A stretch of 16,430 nt of DNA, from NCBI GenBank assembly GCA_030696465.1, contig JAUYSE010000126.1, forward strand, positions 1-16,430. Reading direction: 5' to 3'. The translations under genes and the position numbers were made by a program. Of the stretch, positions 1-6,726 are shown in pieces. Below the pieces are notes generated by a model that ran no database searches, was not told the DNA's origin, and saw only the letters and a program-made list of their open reading frames with translations. The DNA is from Legionellaceae bacterium (GTDB lineage: Bacteria; Pseudomonadota; Gammaproteobacteria; Legionellales; Legionellaceae). The stretch's first letter is position 1. Each line of letters starts with the position of its first letter.

Positions 1-1
1 T

Positions 2-118
2 GGAGGACACTTAGGAAGAAAGTCTGATGGGTTTCCTGGGACAAAAATTATGTGGATTGGTTTACAACGTATGAAAGATTTTACTTTAGCGTGGGAAACC
101 TTTCATATGTTGACGTAG
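2..118 (+). CDS. IS4-family transposase, C-terminal end (partial, cut by window edge)
   Basis: The frame is open from the window edge to a TAG at 116-118 and encodes about 38 residues beginning GGHLGRKSDGFPGTK and continuing into a W-x-G-L-Q-R-M-K-D-F stretch. The L-G-R-K-x-D-G-x-P-G motif followed by W-x-G-x-x-R-x-x-D is what I recognise as the extreme C-terminus of IS4/Tn5-group DDE transposases, after the catalytic Glu. Only the tail is visible, so whether the element is complete cannot be judged. Its right end should lie within a few tens of bases of the stop. A half copy of the REP-like repeat that is found whole at 6601-6682 starts 25 bases after the stop. Family assignment is from motif memory only. 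Confidence 0.7.
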   Translation, partial: GGHLGRKSDGFPGTKIMWIGLQRMKDFTLAWETFHMLT

Positions 119-142
119 AATGACTTATGTATAAGAGTATGC

Positions 143-167
143 CCTCACGGTCGCGGCTCGGATAGAT
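143..167 (-). repeat. Half copy of a REP-like palindrome (25 bp identical to 6601-6625)
   Basis: The reverse complement of these 25 bases is identical to 6601-6625 (core ccgagccgcgaccgtgagg), and the match ends sharply at both sides. At 6601-6682 the same sequence is one arm of a complete hairpin; here the second arm is absent. The copy lies just after the IS4-family transposase end. The two copies are in inverse orientation and flank 6.4 kb that carries six genes. Confidence 0.75.
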
Positions 168-261
168 TATTCTAATTTTAATCATCAGATATGTGTTTAC
201 CCTGTTGTTAATCGAATACATAGAGGTTTGGGGGTTGTTGATAGATACATCGATGCTTGCA

Positions 262-380
262 AGAAGTACTAAAGGTGAGAAGCGTCTTTAAAAAACGTCA
301 AAAAACAGGATGTTTTTTGCGAGCGGCCAGGGATGGCGAAAAGCGTTTTTTTAAAGACGCTTCTCACCTTCAGTACTTCT
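262..380. repeat. 119-nt near-perfect palindrome with a nested inner hairpin
   Basis: Positions 262-297 (agaagtact, then aaggtgagaagcgtcttt, then an A run and cg) are the reverse complement of 344-380 apart from one mismatch (a271) and a one-base difference in the A run. Inside it, 299-307 (caaaaaaca) pairs perfectly with 311-319 (tgttttttg) around a gga loop. A GC-richer stretch at 320-343 separates this inner hairpin from the right outer arm. The structure lies between the transposase end and the convergent M4 protease gene. It resembles a miniature palindromic element; it could also act as a transcription block between converging genes. Small frames inside it are by-products of the symmetry. 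Confidence 0.85.
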
Positions 381-465
381 CGACCACAGATCTTAACCTC
401 TTCCTCTTCCTCTTAACTCTAACCCCAATTTGGCTTATACGATTTTTTCATGCGGAAAATATTAG

Positions 466-2067
466 TTATATCTTACATATCGCTGGATTAATCCCAATGT
501 TGCTTAATGCGGCCTCTACAGCAACTAAAGAATAGTGTAAATCACGTGCAGCGGCCCAAATACCACAACCTCCCGGAACAAACTGCGTATATGAAAACCA
601 ATAATCTTGTTGCGCTTTTAACACCGCATTAAATGCAAGATGTACATTCCAGCCTTCGCTCGTTGAAAGCAAATAAAAAAACCGATTAAATACCCCACTA
701 GAATCATGCACATCCATCCTGGAATTTTTAAATTGATCCACCCGTTCTATTGAAGATCCATCTCTACTTGGCACATCCATATATCGAAAAGCTGGGATTC
801 CACTGCTGGCTTTAATAACGCTAGATCCAATATTCCACACGACAGTCCCTTTTTCATAATATTCGACCGCTTTACTCAAAATATCTGAAAATGACTCGTT
901 TAAACCACCAGACTGTCCATAGTAAACCAGCTTTGAATGTTGCGCAGTAATCCCGTGTCCTACTTCATGGCTGGCGATCTCTAAAGAGGTGAGTGGATAC
1001 AATAAAGCCCCACCATCACCAAAATTAACCCCTTTACCATCCCAAAATGCATTTTGATACTCAAAGCCATAATGCACGCGCATAATTAAAGGTTGCGCGT
1101 GTCCATTCACTTGCAAGGGGGAAATCCCATACCAATCTTGAAAAAATTTTGTAATGCGTTGACCCGCATACAACACATCGTTTGTTGGGGAGTATCCTCC
1201 ATTCGCTATATCATAACCGTCACGATTTACCCCCATCCAAAACTGACTCATATTGGCGTCTAAGGCCTGAATACACGGAAAATGCATCACGGCATTCTGT
1301 GAAGCACGTACGTCTATGACTTGAGTACTTTCGTTTTGAACATAACACTGTTGTGATACCGTATCTCGCTGTAACGATAACCACGGCAAGGTATTGCCAT
1401 AATGGAAACAACCTGTTTTCTCATTTCCACCAAATCCCATCCCTTGTACAGCAACCCGTTCTGTCTGAATATCATCCCAATCGATTAAAACAGCGCGTGT
1501 TTCCGTTTCAATAATGGCTCGAGGTTTTTGAGGAAGTCCTTGTGACGAGGATTCTACCGATAAACGCACTTCATATGCCCAATGCGCTTGCTGCTGCTCA
1601 TCCATATACACCAAGGGATGTATACTCGCATGCAGGATTTTATCTTGTGCATATTTTTTACGATAAGAATCTAACACCGCCTGCGCTTCAGCTTTATTAG
1701 GCTTTGCGGTTTTAAAATCAGGCGCTAAATTTTCAAAAAGACTACCCGTCAAGAAAAATGATTTTGGCGCGTGCTGTGAGAAAGCTTCTAAGGTCGAAGG
1801 GGTATGCAAAATTACATATCCACCATGCACTAAATATCCTTGATACCTTTGCTGAAAACGAATATGCCGTATATGTTGACTATCTTGATGTTCACCTACT
1901 AACTGCAAAGTCCGCGGAGAAATAATATTTTTTGCTTGAGAGCCAGGCGCTAAGCCCTCCCAATGCTCGGTCAAGTCAGACCAACTAAGGCGCTTCAAAT
2001 CCACTAATTGTCCAGCAAAACTTGATACCGTTGCCAACGTACACAACATCTTCACGAACAAACGCAT
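466..2067 (-). CDS. Secreted M4-family (thermolysin-like) zinc metalloprotease
   Basis: This 533-residue preproenzyme would be exported and cleave proteins outside the cell. Residues 1-19 form a signal peptide (basic start, hydrophobic core, A-G end). Residues of roughly 30-200 look like the FTP/PepSY propeptide that chaperones and inhibits the enzyme. The catalytic part carries the thermolysin features in order: N-A-F-W-D-G at 339-344, zinc motif HEVGH at 367-371, G-G-L-N-E-S-F-S-D at 387-395 with E391 as third zinc ligand, and the active-site His in D-V-H-D-S-S-G (H454). All key residues are present, so it should be active. An AGGAGA ribosome binding site lies just before the ATG. The protein resembles the family of Legionella ProA/Msp and Vibrio/Pseudomonas proteases, which leave the cell by type II secretion; that route is inference here. 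It starts 53 nt after the sua5-type gene and could share its transcript. Confidence 0.93.
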   Translation of the reverse strand: MRLFVKMLCTLATVSSFAGQLVDLKRLSWSDLTEHWEGLAPGSQAKNIISPRTLQLVGEHQDSQHIRHIRFQQRYQGYLVHGGYVILHTPSTLEAFSQHAPKSFFLTGSLFENLAPDFKTAKPNKAEAQAVLDSYRKKYAQDKILHASIHPLVYMDEQQQAHWAYEVRLSVESSSQGLPQKPRAIIETETRAVLIDWDDIQTERVAVQGMGFGGNEKTGCFHYGNTLPWLSLQRDTVSQQCYVQNESTQVIDVRASQNAVMHFPCIQALDANMSQFWMGVNRDGYDIANGGYSPTNDVLYAGQRITKFFQDWYGISPLQVNGHAQPLIMRVHYGFEYQNAFWDGKGVNFGDGGALLYPLTSLEIASHEVGHGITAQHSKLVYYGQSGGLNESFSDILSKAVEYYEKGTVVWNIGSSVIKASSGIPAFRYMDVPSRDGSSIERVDQFKNSRMDVHDSSGVFNRFFYLLSTSEGWNVHLAFNAVLKAQQDYWFSYTQFVPGGCGIWAAARDLHYSLVAVEAALSNIGINPAICKI

Positions 2068-2120
2068 AATACATCTCCTTGTATAAGATATTGCTATACC
2101 GTCCTGATTATCTCATATTT

Positions 2121-3068
2121 TCATTGACTCGCTTTTATCAACCGCTCTCGAATCCCCTGCCAAATAGGTGTATTTGGAGGAAGCTCCACTGCAATACAGG
2201 TAGCAGAAGAGTGATCTGCTTTATGCAACTCATAATATAAATCATGTGCGACCAGCACTGGGTCTTGAGAGAATTGATAATAAAAATAAGGCGCCAACCC
2301 AATAGAAGCATGAAAAGATAACACCGCAACTTCTTGCTGTTGCGCAAAATCTCTAAGACTTCGTATATCTTCAAAACAATAAAGAGGTTTATTCGGTTGG
2401 TAGTGTTGCTCCAAACAACCTGGCGCAGGAACCAAAGAGGCGCTTTCTTGTAATACCGGGCCAATCACTTGCGTAATAGCAAGGCTATCCAACAAACCAG
2501 CCCGTAATATTCTGCACACGGAAGTCTCAGTCGCATCTACAATCGTAGATTCTATGCCTCCCGTACAACGCCCACCATCTAAAATCAAAAAAGTCTCTTG
2601 CGGAAAATTCTCTAAAACATGTTCCGGGGTGGTTGGACTCATTTTTCCAAATGGATTCGCGGAGGGTGCCACCAGCGGAGCGCCGAAAGCGCGTAACAAT
2701 GCTAGACTCAAGGGATGATTTGGAACACGTACCGCCAAGGTATCATGCCCACCAGTCACCATATCTAGCACAGCATCGGGGCGTCTCGGAAGCACTAAGG
2801 TTAAGGGTCCTGGACAAAAATGTGCAATCAATTCAGATACATACGAAGGAATATGACTCACCCATTGTGATAAATCCCACTCTGGGGCTACATGCATAAT
2901 CAAAGGATGATTGAACGGCCTTTTTTTTATCTCATACACCGAGCGTACTGCAGTAACATTCGTTGCATCAGCCGCCAAGCCGTATACCGTTTCAGTAGGA
3001 ATAGCCAACACATTATGCGCGCGCAATGCAGCGAGGGCTTCGGATAGGTCCGTAATAATACGACTCAT
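2121..3068 (-). CDS. tsaC: L-threonylcarbamoyladenylate synthase, Sua5 type
   Basis: The 315-residue protein makes threonylcarbamoyl-AMP from threonine, bicarbonate and ATP, the first step of t6A37 modification of ANN-decoding tRNAs. The YrdC/Sua5 core shows P-T-E-T-V-Y-G-L-A-A-D-A at 24-35, K-K-R-P-F-N-H-P-L at 48-56, A-P-S-A-N-P-F-G at 134-141 and G-I-E-S-T-I-V-D at 171-178. At about 190 residues the short TsaC form would end. Here a second C-terminal domain follows, with P-A-P-G-C-L-E-Q-H-Y-Q-P at 214-225 corresponding to the linker H-Y-x-P motif of Sua5, so this is the long Sua5 form rather than E. coli-type TsaC. The start codon lies 5 nt after the plsY stop, which implies co-transcription and probably translational coupling. 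Confidence 0.92.
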   Translation of the reverse strand: MSRIITDLSEALAALRAHNVLAIPTETVYGLAADATNVTAVRSVYEIKKRPFNHPLIMHVAPEWDLSQWVSHIPSYVSELIAHFCPGPLTLVLPRRPDAVLDMVTGGHDTLAVRVPNHPLSLALLRAFGAPLVAPSANPFGKMSPTTPEHVLENFPQETFLILDGGRCTGGIESTIVDATETSVCRILRAGLLDSLAITQVIGPVLQESASLVPAPGCLEQHYQPNKPLYCFEDIRSLRDFAQQQEVAVLSFHASIGLAPYFYYQFSQDPVLVAHDLYYELHKADHSSATCIAVELPPNTPIWQGIRERLIKASQ

Positions 3069-3073
3069 AACGA

Positions 3074-3718
3074 TTACTTCTTTTTCTTTTTAGGCTTATC
3101 TTCCGTGCCTGATTTTCGTCCGAATTGAACTGTCGGCTCTTCTCCATCCATTAAACGCGTAATGTTTTGGCGATGTTTGAAGAAAATAAACATCGTTATA
3201 AAAAATAAAGGAGGAAAACATTCGGAGTTTTGTAAAAAAATCAATGTATAAAGAGGTGCTGCGGTCATTGACACTAAAGAAGCCATTGAAGAGTAATGCG
3301 TCATTTGCACCACGAAAATCCAAGTCAGAGAGGTCATTATCCCTAAAGTAGGATGCAAAGCAAATAATGCACCGATAGCAGTTGCTACCCCTTTGCCACC
3401 TTGAAACTGAAAGAATATCGGATACATATGTCCTAATACGACAAAAAAACAGACAAAGCCCTGCGTCACAAGTCCCACACCTATAAACTTAGCTAATAAT
3501 ACAGGCACATAGCCTTTAAACATATCAAAAAGCAGAACGAATAAAGCAAATTTTTTCCCTGCCAATCGCAAAACATTCGTCGCACCAGGATTGTGTGAGC
3601 CTGATTCACGCGGGTCAGGCAAGCCACAAAGACGACTAACAATAATAGCAGAGTTTATAGAACCCAATAGATAAGCAATGGAACATACGAGTACAAAAAG
3701 AAGTGCGGCGTTCATCAT
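3074..3718 (-). CDS. plsY: Glycerol-3-phosphate acyltransferase PlsY
   Basis: This inner-membrane enzyme transfers the acyl group from acyl-phosphate (made by PlsX) to the sn-1 position of glycerol-3-phosphate, the entry step to phospholipids. With the start chosen here it has 214 residues, near the 205 of E. coli. It shows the three family motifs: S-G-S-H-N-P-G-A-T-N-V-L-R at 39-51, G-H-M-Y-P-I-F-F-Q-F-Q-G-G-K-G at 96-110, and H-R-Q-N-I with G-E-E at 182-193. Hydrophobic segments alternate in the usual five-helix pattern. I chose the ATG at 3716-3718 (a second ATG follows at 3715) because family members begin just before A-Y-L-L-G-S-I. The frame stays open to a TTG at 3760, whose extra 14 residues do not match the family. 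The protein ends in five lysines, and their purine-rich codons also lie where the next gene's ribosome binding site should be. Confidence 0.93.
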   Translation of the reverse strand: MMNAALLFVLVCSIAYLLGSINSAIIVSRLCGLPDPRESGSHNPGATNVLRLAGKKFALFVLLFDMFKGYVPVLLAKFIGVGLVTQGFVCFFVVLGHMYPIFFQFQGGKGVATAIGALFALHPTLGIMTSLTWIFVVQMTHYSSMASLVSMTAAPLYTLIFLQNSECFPPLFFITMFIFFKHRQNITRLMDGEEPTVQFGRKSGTEDKPKKKKK

Positions 3719-4059
3719 AATGAAAACAAAAAAAAGAAAGAATAATCCATCGTACCACAAGCGCCTTCACATTAAAACCACAGTATACACGATGGAGATA
3801 TTACCATTTTTGAGATTAACATAGGGAAAAAATAAAGAAGGAAACGACGCCCTAGACCTGAGCCCAACCAACTAAATGGCGGGGATCTATGATGTGCTTT
3901 AGGTTTCCCTGTATATCCAGGGCTTACACACCGCACAACAAAACGATCTCCAGAACGTTATACTTATCGGTTCAGCTAGAAAACATCGTTCCTTTGATTT
4001 AAGCATAGACCACATTATTTATTTTGCACAAAAATAATTCAAAATAAATAAAATAATTT
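3719..4059. other. 341-nt stretch without a recognised gene
   Basis: Neither strand has a convincing frame. The plsY promoter should be in the right-hand part, but I see no clear -35/-10 pair. A short perfect 5-bp hairpin (ccctg at 3907-3911 with caggg at 3918-3922) is present. The middle part (about 3840-3990) is less AT-rich than its surroundings and could be a degraded repeat or mobile remnant, but nothing in it is recognisable. Confidence 0.5.
4016..4050 (-). terminator. AT-only hairpin just after suhB (weak terminator candidate)
   Basis: Tatttattttg at 4016-4026 pairs perfectly over 11 bp with 4040-4050 around a 13-nt loop, starting 10 nt after the suhB stop on the minus strand. The stem is almost all A-T and no long U tract follows, so termination strength is doubtful. 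Confidence 0.3.
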
Positions 4060-4854
4060 CTATTTGGTGATGTCTGATACTTGATGACACGTTTGAATAA
4101 GATGTTTAAATATTTTGGGAGTACCTGCCACCATATTGCCCGTCACTAAATGCTGCTCATGACCTTGCAAATCCCCAATCAAGCCGCCAGCTTCAGAAAT
4201 CAACAAACTGCCTGCAGCAATATCCCAAGGACGTAATTGCGTATCGACAAAACCATCTATACGACCTGCCGCCAAATAAGCCAAATCTAAAGCTGCCGAA
4301 CCTGAACGACGTAGACTCACATCATGCTCAATAAAATGGGAGTATAAATGTTGATAGGTAGAAGCCAAGGGATCTGCATGGCTAGGCAAACCCATACTGA
4401 CCATCGCCGCTAAAAGACTTTTTTGCTTAGAAACACGTATCCGACGTTGATTTAAACGTGCGCCCTGCCCACGACTGGCGGTAAAAAACTCTTGACGTAA
4501 AGGATCAAAAACCACCGCATGCTCTATACGCTGCTTCACTTTCACCGCAATAGACACTGAAAATAAAGGATAGCCATGTAAATAGTTTTTGGTGCCATCT
4601 AAAGCATCTACATACCAAATAATATCTTCGTGCTGACCATGCAAACCACTTTCTTCAGCCAGAATACTATGGTCTGGAAATGCTTTATGGAGAATCTGGA
4701 TGATGGCCTGTTCCGCTTTAACATCCACATCACTAAAACAATCACTACCTTCTTTCATGGTAATGACTACTCTATCCAAATGCTCCATATTACGTAAGAG
4801 CACATCGCCTGCTGTTTTCGCCGCATTTAATGCAATATTTAACCAAGGATGCAT
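4060..4854 (-). CDS. suhB: Inositol-1-monophosphatase family protein SuhB
   Basis: This 264-residue Mg-dependent, Li-sensitive phosphatase acts on inositol-1-phosphate. In E. coli SuhB is also a component of the rRNA antitermination complex. Metal and catalytic residues are visible: E-E-S-G at 67-70 (E67), D-A-L-D-G-T-K-N at 83-90 (D83, D86) and P-W-D-I-A-A-G at 209-215 (D211). R-R-S-G-S-A-A-L-D-L-A-Y at 182-193 is also near-identical to E. coli SuhB. I chose the ATG at 4852-4854 because the protein then begins M-H-P-W-L-N-I-A, matching E. coli SuhB (M-H-P-M-L-N-I-A). The frame continues to 4887 but those 11 residues have no counterpart. The common D-P-L-D motif is D-A-L-D here, a tolerated change. 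The gene lies 71 nt after phhB and may share its transcript. Confidence 0.92.
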   Translation of the reverse strand: MHPWLNIALNAAKTAGDVLLRNMEHLDRVVITMKEGSDCFSDVDVKAEQAIIQILHKAFPDHSILAEESGLHGQHEDIIWYVDALDGTKNYLHGYPLFSVSIAVKVKQRIEHAVVFDPLRQEFFTASRGQGARLNQRRIRVSKQKSLLAAMVSMGLPSHADPLASTYQHLYSHFIEHDVSLRRSGSAALDLAYLAAGRIDGFVDTQLRPWDIAAGSLLISEAGGLIGDLQGHEQHLVTGNMVAGTPKIFKHLIQTCHQVSDITK

Positions 4855-4925
4855 ATCGTTTTCTAATTTATATAAAATGACGCACATTCTACCATGTATT
4901 TACCTAACTATGGTAATAATTCAAA

Positions 4926-5270
4926 TCATTGCGTATCTATCTCTTCAATTTTAGCCGCAAGTATAAAATCACTTTCGCTTAATCCATTGATTTTATGCGT
5001 CCATATTTCAACCATACAACTTCCCCAAGATATCGTTAAATCTGGGTGGTGCCCTTCTTGCTCCGCAATTATTGCTATTTTATTTGCAAGTGCGATAGCA
5101 TCCATGAAATTTTTAAAAATATAACGTTTACACAAATGACCCAGATCGTTTATTTGCCAATAGGTGCTCAATTGCGCTAATAAAGTATTGACTTCTTTTT
5201 CTGAAAGCGCTGGAACCCCACCTTGGCAAGGCACACAATGTTTGTCTGTTAATGTACATACATCTACCAT
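4926..5270 (-). CDS. phhB: Pterin-4a-carbinolamine dehydratase PhhB
   Basis: The 114-residue protein dehydrates the 4a-hydroxytetrahydropterin released by phenylalanine hydroxylase so that the cofactor can be reduced and reused. The family signature is intact: E-G-H-H-P-D at 72-77 (H74, H75, P76), W-T-H at 90-92 (H92) and D101 in S-E-S-D-F. Length and fold order match PCD/DCoH. The N-terminus contains C5, C12 and C15 in a C-T-L-T-D-K-H-C-V-P-C pattern, as in other bacterial PhhB proteins. A strong AAGGAG lies before the ATG. It follows phhA in the same direction, with a 197-nt gap that holds a palindrome, so expression as one unit is likely but possibly modulated there. Confidence 0.95.
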   Translation of the reverse strand: MVDVCTLTDKHCVPCQGGVPALSEKEVNTLLAQLSTYWQINDLGHLCKRYIFKNFMDAIALANKIAIIAEQEGHHPDLTISWGSCMVEIWTHKINGLSESDFILAAKIEEIDTQ

Positions 5271-5330
5271 TTAAAATCTCCTTAAAAATTAAAACAAAAG
5301 GAATTCCCGCCTGATTATATTAGGGGCGGT

Positions 5331-5392
5331 TGACATTTCATGTTGTGGTCGATAACTCCGCGGGACGTAGGTTATGAGGAGATGAAATGTCA
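5331..5392. repeat. Imperfect palindrome in the phhA-phhB gap
   Basis: Tgacatttca (5331-5340) is the exact reverse complement of 5383-5392. Inside it, ataac (5352-5356) pairs with gttat (5371-5375) around a ccgcgg core. The central ccgcgggacgtagg (5358-5371) differs by one base from 16409-16422 and by one base from the reverse complement of 16330-16343, so it belongs to the same dispersed family as the structure at the window end. It could be a repeat relic or an attenuating hairpin between two co-transcribed genes. The rest of the 5271-5467 gap holds nothing I recognise. Confidence 0.6.
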
Positions 5393-5467
5393 GCAGACCC
5401 TAGTGCTACCAAGGCTTGTCGAATAAAGGTCTTGCGTAAACCCTCGTCATTCCTCCCACGAACTTCA

Positions 5468-6223
5468 CTAAACAAAAAACTCCCTATCATGAATTTCTTG
5501 CCAATCTAAATGACATAATATATCAAATAATTCCTGAAAACTTTCAATAACAAAGTATGTTTTCTGAAAAGCATCAATATGATAATGCGTTTTTATCACT
5601 TGATGGACGTTAAATTTTACCCGAGATGGTATTATAGAATTCAATGCATATACCGTCTCACCTGGAGAAGAAAGAATACCCGCACCATAAATACGCAAGC
5701 CCTGCTGCGTACAGATTAAGCCAAACTCAACCGTAAACCAATATAAGGCCGCCGCAAACGGCAACATTCCTAAGGCCATTGCCTCTAAACCTTTTTCGCC
5801 GAATGCTTGCATAAAATCTGCAAATATGGGATGGATCAATAAAGGAATATGCCCAAAGATATCATGAAAAATATCGGGTTCTTCTAGGTAATCCAGCTGT
5901 TCTGGTTGACGAATAAATGACGTCGACGGAAACTTACGTTCCGATAGCAATTTAAAAAATAAATCATCTGGTATTAATCCCTTCACCGGTACAATAGAAA
6001 AACCGGTTGTATTTTCTAAGGTGGCATTTAACTCCGAAAACTTAGGAATATGAGTCTGACTTATCGCAAGTTTTTCGAGTCCGGTAATGACTTCGCTTGC
6101 TGCGCTGTTTTTTAAGAGTTTTATTTGCCTTGCAAACAATAAACGCCATGTTTCATGATCAGATTGCGTAAAGTTATCCAATTGCGCATGCGATAGCACG
6201 TGCTGGTTCAATAATAATGACAT
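5468..6223 (-). CDS. phhA: Phenylalanine-4-hydroxylase (phenylalanine to tyrosine)
   Basis: The 251-residue iron- and tetrahydropterin-dependent monooxygenase converts phenylalanine to tyrosine in the cytoplasm. The iron ligands are present: H120 and H125 in E-P-D-I-F-H-D-I-F-G-H-I-P-L-L, and E166 in W-F-T-V-E-F-G-L. The preceding T-S-F-I-R-Q-P-E-Q-L-D-Y-L (101-113) is the usual bacterial PAH substrate/pterin region. Length matches bacterial single-domain PAH, with no regulatory ACT domain. The ATG at 6221-6223 is preceded by GGAGA at good spacing. The frame runs on to a TTG at 6325, but those 34 residues are low-complexity, hydrophobic and lack a ribosome binding site, so I exclude them. With phhB downstream this forms the usual Phh pair, giving tyrosine from phenylalanine or opening Phe/Tyr catabolism. 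Confidence 0.95.
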   Translation of the reverse strand: MSLLLNQHVLSHAQLDNFTQSDHETWRLLFARQIKLLKNSAASEVITGLEKLAISQTHIPKFSELNATLENTTGFSIVPVKGLIPDDLFFKLLSERKFPSTSFIRQPEQLDYLEEPDIFHDIFGHIPLLIHPIFADFMQAFGEKGLEAMALGMLPFAAALYWFTVEFGLICTQQGLRIYGAGILSSPGETVYALNSIIPSRVKFNVHQVIKTHYHIDAFQKTYFVIESFQELFDILCHLDWQEIHDREFFV

Positions 6224-6343
6224 GATTTTTCTCCAACGAATCAAATAATTAAATAATTTTTCTGAAACAAAAAATGATAAATAATTGATTAGTATGGATA
6301 GCGATATAAGAGAGAGAAGTAACAATAGAGAGAGGAGATAGTA

Positions 6344-6391
6344 TTAGTAGTAGTGGTGGTGGCGGTGGTGGTGATATGTAAAACAATGCAT
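6344..6391 (-). other. Candidate 15-residue His/Tyr-rich leader ORF upstream of phhA
   Basis: On the minus strand an ATG at 6389-6391 opens a frame MHCFTYHHHRHHHYY ending at TAA (6344-6346), 120 nt before the phhA start. Seven of its 15 codons are His and three are Tyr. The composition recalls amino-acid-sensing leader peptides, but I see no Shine-Dalgarno before it and no GC-rich terminator/antiterminator pair between it and phhA. It also coincides with a triplet repeat that would give such codons by itself, so translation is uncertain. Confidence 0.2.
6345..6373. repeat. Triplet-repeat tract (TAG/TGG type) upstream of phhA
   Basis: About ten near-identical trinucleotide units run across this stretch (three tag-type units, then ggt/gtg-type units broken by one ggc). 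It is a microsatellite-like sequence in the 5' region of phhA. Slippage would change spacing in steps of three. Confidence 0.8.
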
Positions 6392-6600
6392 TTCTGAAGA
6401 ATCAGAGATAGGCGTGTACTTATTATCTGTGTATGCTGCGTAGTTGAGATTGACATTTTTGGAACCTGCTTTTTATTTTATCTGATTGATTTTTAATTAA
6501 ATTATCGTTTGGATGTCTATAATAATACATTTGGTTTTCCTTTTATTTAGTTATCAATTTGCATTCTATATGGTCATTGCTATTTTTGTCAATTAGCACG
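6392..6600. other. AT-rich gene-free stretch upstream of phhA
   Basis: No coding frame stands out on either strand. The phhA promoter should lie here or closer to the gene, but I cannot name a convincing minus-strand promoter. A TTGACA at 6450-6455 points the wrong way for phhA. Confidence 0.4.
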
Positions 6601-6682
6601 ATCTATCCGAGCCGCGACCGTGAGGAAGCGGAGCCTTTTGAAACATTCAACTGCTCCGCTCTCTCACAGTCGCGGCTCGGAT
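6601..6682. repeat. REP-like long hairpin downstream of sppA
   Basis: The left arm 6605-6624 (atccgagccgcgaccgtgag) pairs with 6663-6682 at 19 of 20 positions. An inner stem, agcggagc (6627-6634) with gctccgct (6653-6660), is perfect and leaves an 18-nt loop. The left arm plus four more bases recurs exactly, in inverse orientation, at 143-167. It lies 45 nt past the sppA stop, but no U tract follows on the minus strand, so I read it as a dispersed REP/BIME-like repeat rather than a classical terminator. It may still protect or stop transcripts. Confidence 0.85.
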
Positions 6683-6726
6683 TTTCTTTGTAAAAAGTGG
6701 AAGCGGATTCCCTGGAAAATAAGATC

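Noticed and set aside
257..535. A 92-residue plus-strand frame
   Set aside because: It runs through the 262-380 palindrome and then antisense to the 3' end of the M4 protease gene; composition and position fit a by-product, and no ribosome binding site is seen.
3719..3760. PlsY start at TTG 3760
   Set aside because: The 14 extra residues do not fit the family N-terminus; the ATG at 3718 gives a normal-length protein.
4855..4887. SuhB start at 4887
   Set aside because: Eleven additional residues have no match, whereas starting at 4854 gives the M-H-P-x-L-N-I-A start seen in E. coli SuhB.
6224..6325. N-terminal extension of phhA to a TTG at 6325
   Set aside because: The extension is low-complexity and hydrophobic, has no ribosome binding site, and the internal ATG at 6223 has GGAGA at correct spacing and gives the normal family length.
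6450..6480. TTGACA at 6450-6455 with an AT-rich -10-like stretch, plus strand
   Set aside because: It points towards the 3' end of sppA with no plus-strand gene downstream; the -10 match is poor.
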